The notes beneath the pieces are model-generated. The model saw nothing but the letters and a program-made list of their open reading frames with translations, had not been told where the DNA came from and did not search any database. 8,188 nucleotides of DNA from Clostridiales bacterium (GTDB lineage: Bacteria > Bacillota > Clostridia > Christensenellales > Aristaeellaceae). Shown one piece after another: positions 6,553-8,188 of this stretch (the stretch's first letter is position 1; the number at the start of each line of letters is the position of its first letter). The stretch is taken from positions 1 to 8,188 of the forward strand of contig SFFS01000114.1 of the NCBI GenBank assembly GCA_004557805.1, written 5' to 3'. The translations under genes and the position numbers were made by a program.

Positions 6553-6921
6553 ATGGACGAGCAGGCGTTTTTTCGTGCGGTCGTCGGGCAGGACGAAACC
6601 GCGCTGCGCGCGTTTTTCCATCCGGCGGCGCGCATTTTCTGGCCATGCACCAACGAGCGCTTCAGCGTGGAAGAATACCTTCGCGCCAACTGCGAATATC
6701 CCGGCAGATGGGACGGCGAGCTGGAGCGCGTGGAATGGGCGGGCGATGTGACGATTCTTGTCGGGCGAATCTTCGGCGGAGAGCGCGTATCGGTGCATGT
6801 CGTGTCGTTTCTGAAAATTGCGGACGGCCGGATTGCCGAAATGACCGAGTATTTCGGCGGCGACGGGCCTGCTCCTGAATGGCGGCGGGAGATGCGGATC
6901 GGAACGAAAATCCGGGAGTAG
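6553..6921 (+). CDS. NTF2/SnoaL-like fold protein
   Basis: 122 residues. The N-terminal helices (DEQAFFRAVVGQDETALRAFF) followed by HPAARIFWP and the strand-rich second half (VSVHVVSFLKIADGRIAEMTEYFGGD) fit a nuclear transport factor 2-like small-molecule binding cone. Many family members of this type carry the same I-x-E-x-T/L-E-Y-W/F-G tail. There is no signal peptide or membrane segment. The ATG follows directly after the TAA of the HD gene, with GGGGAGCGG just upstream as ribosome binding site, indicating translational coupling. Its exact role, enzyme or binding protein, cannot be stated. Confidence 0.85.
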   Translation: MDEQAFFRAVVGQDETALRAFFHPAARIFWPCTNERFSVEEYLRANCEYPGRWDGELERVEWAGDVTILVGRIFGGERVSVHVVSFLKIADGRIAEMTEYFGGDGPAPEWRREMRIGTKIRE

Positions 6922-6932
6922 GGCGATAGGGG

Positions 6933-6950
6933 GCCGTTACGGCGCTTTTT
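6933..6950 (+). terminator. Weak intrinsic terminator after the HD/NTF2 operon
   Basis: GCCG-TTA-CGGC (6933-6943) followed by GC and five T residues (6946-6950), 11 bases after the NTF2-like stop codon. The stem is only 4 pairs, so read-through into the downstream leader is possible. Confidence 0.5.
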
Positions 6951-6960
6951 CTGCACCGTT

Positions 6961-7069
6961 AATCCTCCGGGGTTCCTTCGTGAGATGGAGAGAAGTTGCG
7001 CATTCTCTGCCGAGAAAGATGTCGGGGGAGAGTCCGGTTTTGCTGCAAAAAGCAGCGGCCGGGCTTTTT
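6961..7069 (+). promoter_or_regulatory. Candidate riboswitch leader of a MATE (mepA-like) gene
   Basis: A folded leader precedes the MATE fragment. Visible structure: hairpin AGAGAA/TTCTCT (6989-6994 with 7003-7008, 8-base loop). This competes with a 10-position stem (7004-7013 with 7022-7031, one mismatch, loop GAAAGATG). An intrinsic terminator follows (7032-7069). CCGG at 6967-6970 can pair with the CCGG of the terminator's left arm (7034-7037), a possible anti-terminator contact. A leader of mutually exclusive stems with a terminator ahead of a MepA-type exporter matches the context of the guanidine-IV (mepA motif) riboswitch. The class is inferred from context and architecture, not from a verified consensus match. 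Confidence 0.5.
7032..7069 (+). terminator. Intrinsic terminator at the end of the MATE leader
   Basis: GTCCGG (7032-7037) pairs with CCGGGC (7059-7064). An inner stem GCTGC/GCAGC (7042-7046 with 7052-7056) has an A5 loop, and TTTT opposite GG can form wobble pairs between the two. Five T residues follow (7065-7069). It lies 17 bases before the ribosome binding site of the MATE fragment, as expected for a transcription attenuator. Confidence 0.8.
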
Positions 7070-7097
7070 GCGTAAATGCATGGCTTGGAGGTGCTCT

Positions 7098-7241
7098 ATG
7101 TACTCCGATAGAGCCAAAGATAGGGTCAAGTATGTGTTTCCTGCCATTCTGACCAACACATGTTTTTTCCTGTTTGTTGTCATTGACGGCGCTTTCGTCG
7201 GCCGTGGCGTGGTCTTGCTCGCAGCGCGTGCGGGAAAATAA
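7098..7241 (+). pseudogene. Remnant of a MATE (MepA-like) exporter gene, N-terminus only
   Basis: ATG 7098 is preceded by GGAGGTG (7087-7093, 4-base gap), an excellent ribosome binding site. It encodes 47 residues: VKYVFPAILTNTCFFLFVVI, then DGAFVGRGV, matching the first helix and the DxxFVGRGVG motif of MATE exporters, before running into LLAARAGK and a stop at 7239-7241. A full gene would need about 450 codons, so over 90 percent is missing. No further MATE sequence was recognised in other frames before the aldolase terminator at 7260. It belongs to a different subgroup from the intact MATE at 4083-5426. A functional small membrane peptide is possible but less likely. Confidence 0.75.
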
Positions 7242-7259
7242 CGATGCAACAGGGCAAAC

Positions 7260-7293
7260 AAAAATCAGCCGCCGGAACATATCCGACGGCTGA
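7260..7293 (-). terminator. Intrinsic terminator of the aldolase gene
   Basis: On the minus strand a stem of 7 plus 4 pairs (7287-7293 with 7265-7271, and 7282-7285 with 7273-7276, one C/A mismatch, 5-base loop) is followed by five T residues (7260-7264). It lies about 40 bases after the aldolase stop codon. Confidence 0.85.
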
Positions 7294-7331
7294 TGTTGGT
7301 TTTGAAGAAACAGGCTTGGAATACTGCGTGT

Positions 7332-8177
7332 TTATTGAGCGTTGATCATCGTTACCAATTCCTGCACCCGCTGCGTGACGTCAGTCAGCGCGGTCTTGCA
7401 GCAGCTCATAATGTTATATGCATTCTGATCTTCCATATATGCTTCGCCGAACGCATGGATAAATACACGGCGGATGTCTGAACCATAGTTGATCTTGATG
7501 AGGTTGTACTTTTCGGCCTGTCGGATGATCTCAGCCGGAATGCCGGAGCCGCCGTGCAGCACCAGCGGCGTATCGCCGGCGATCTCGCTGATCTTCTTGA
7601 GTAACGGAAGATCGATGTCTGGCGTCAGGCTCAGCCCATGCACGTTGCCGATGGAAACAGCCAGCGTATCGCACTGGGTCTTTTCCAGGAATTCTGCAAC
7701 CATATCGGGATCGGTTTTGCCCGCGTCATTCACAACGATGTCATCCTCTTTGCCGCTGATGCAGCCCAGTTCTGCCTCCACCGGAATGCCGTAGAAATGG
7801 CAGTATTCTACTGCACGGCGGACTTCCTTCATGTTTTCCTGATACGGCAGCCGGGATGCGTCCATCATGATGGAGGTAAAGCCCGCGTCCACGCAGGCCT
7901 TTACATCCTCAAAGGATGTGCCGTGGTCAAGGTGCAGACCGATGGGCGTTTCCACCTTGTAAAGAGCCATCGCTTCTCGGGTAATGTCAGCGATCATCTT
8001 GGGAGAGGAAATCTTCAGATTGCTCGACGAGATCTGCACATAGCCCGGCAGATGTGCGTTGTTGAGTCCCTTTACAATGGAAAGTGTCAGTTCCATATTG
8101 GTCGTATTGAAGGCGGGGAGCACCAGATGGTGTGCCTTTGCATACGTCATCAGATCGAAACCATTGATCAATATCAT
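7332..8177 (-). CDS. Class II (zinc-dependent) ketose-bisphosphate aldolase, GatY/KbaY/FbaA superfamily
   Basis: 281 residues, near the family's usual 280-290. The enzyme reversibly joins dihydroxyacetone phosphate to an aldehyde, as in fructose- or tagatose-bisphosphate cleavage, in the cytoplasm. Key sites: D84-H85 in LHLDHG (catalytic Asp and zinc ligand), EAELG at 134-138 followed by SGKEDD, H180 in GNVHG and H208 in LHGGSG. The spacing of the three zinc histidines (85, 180, 208) is very like E. coli GatY (83, 180, 208, from memory). The phosphate-site motif reads KINYGSDIR instead of the common NVATEL or NVDTD, so the natural sugar is uncertain. ATG 8177 fits the family start (ILINGFDLMTYAKAHHLVLP), but only 11 bases lie upstream in the window, without a clear ribosome binding site; a slightly longer start cannot be excluded. 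Base composition looks less GC-rich than the genes to the left. Its partners lie beyond the right edge. Confidence 0.92.
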   Translation of the reverse strand: MILINGFDLMTYAKAHHLVLPAFNTTNMELTLSIVKGLNNAHLPGYVQISSSNLKISSPKMIADITREAMALYKVETPIGLHLDHGTSFEDVKACVDAGFTSIMMDASRLPYQENMKEVRRAVEYCHFYGIPVEAELGCISGKEDDIVVNDAGKTDPDMVAEFLEKTQCDTLAVSIGNVHGLSLTPDIDLPLLKKISEIAGDTPLVLHGGSGIPAEIIRQAEKYNLIKINYGSDIRRVFIHAFGEAYMEDQNAYNIMSCCKTALTDVTQRVQELVTMINAQ

Positions 8178-8188
8178 TTTGCATATCT

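Larger units (their letters stand above)
6922..7331. other. 410-base region without an intact gene
   Basis: In order it holds a weak terminator of the HD/NTF2 operon, a structured leader with its own terminator, a MATE gene fragment with ribosome binding site, and the terminator of the minus-strand aldolase. No clear sigma-70 type promoter was found ahead of the leader, so it may have lost its promoter or be read from upstream. Confidence 0.7.

Noticed and set aside
5803..6798. 331-codon minus-strand open frame opposite the HD and NTF2 genes
   Set aside because: It crosses two real genes and their promoters and has Arg-rich shadow composition.
6961..7031. Glycine, THF, lysine or ykkC-I riboswitch for the MATE leader
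   Set aside because: Short look-alikes such as GGAGAG and GGGTTCC occur, but the conserved cores of those classes as I remember them are not present in order.

Overview
The window looks like chromosomal DNA of a moderately GC-rich anaerobic Firmicute, probably a gut Clostridia-type organism. This is inferred from the strong AGGAGG-type ribosome binding sites, Gram-positive style promoters with TATAAT boxes, a short Sec signal peptide of the MKRFLSLLL type, a membrane-anchored AraC regulator, MATE exporters and a YpgQ/YedJ-type HD hydrolase. The lineage call is an inference; no rRNA or marker gene is present. There is no tRNA, rRNA, CRISPR array or intact mobile element.

Left part (1-4007): a secreted FAD-binding oxidoreductase of the fumarate reductase flavoprotein superfamily runs leftward off the edge (minus strand, C-terminus missing). 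Divergent to it is a membrane-anchored AraC-family regulator with an extracellular sensor region. The roughly 380-base gap between the two start codons holds a promoter for each gene and several repeats. The pair suggests a regulator that senses an outside compound and controls the exported reductase. The regulator's natural start (ATG 1738 with its own ribosome binding site) is out of frame with the rest of the protein. One base appears to be missing in a T run at 1814-1818, inside the first membrane helix.

Middle (4017-5900): a two-way terminator separates the regulator from a convergent MATE exporter (minus). Upstream of the MATE gene, on the same strand, is a small XRE-type helix-turn-helix gene with its own promoter and terminator. 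The HTH terminator abuts the MATE promoter. The HTH promoter carries a three-fold 10-bp repeat and a weak SOS-box-like dyad.

Right (5920-8188): a two-gene operon (HD-domain hydrolase, then an NTF2/SnoaL-like protein joined as TAAATG) is transcribed away from the HTH gene. It is followed by a structured leader ending in an intrinsic terminator. Behind the leader, with a good ribosome binding site, lies only the first ~40 codons of a second, MepA-like MATE gene. The leader is thus a probable riboswitch (guanidine-IV/mepA motif suspected from context) stranded in front of a decayed gene. The window closes with a class II ketose-bisphosphate aldolase on the minus strand with its own terminator.
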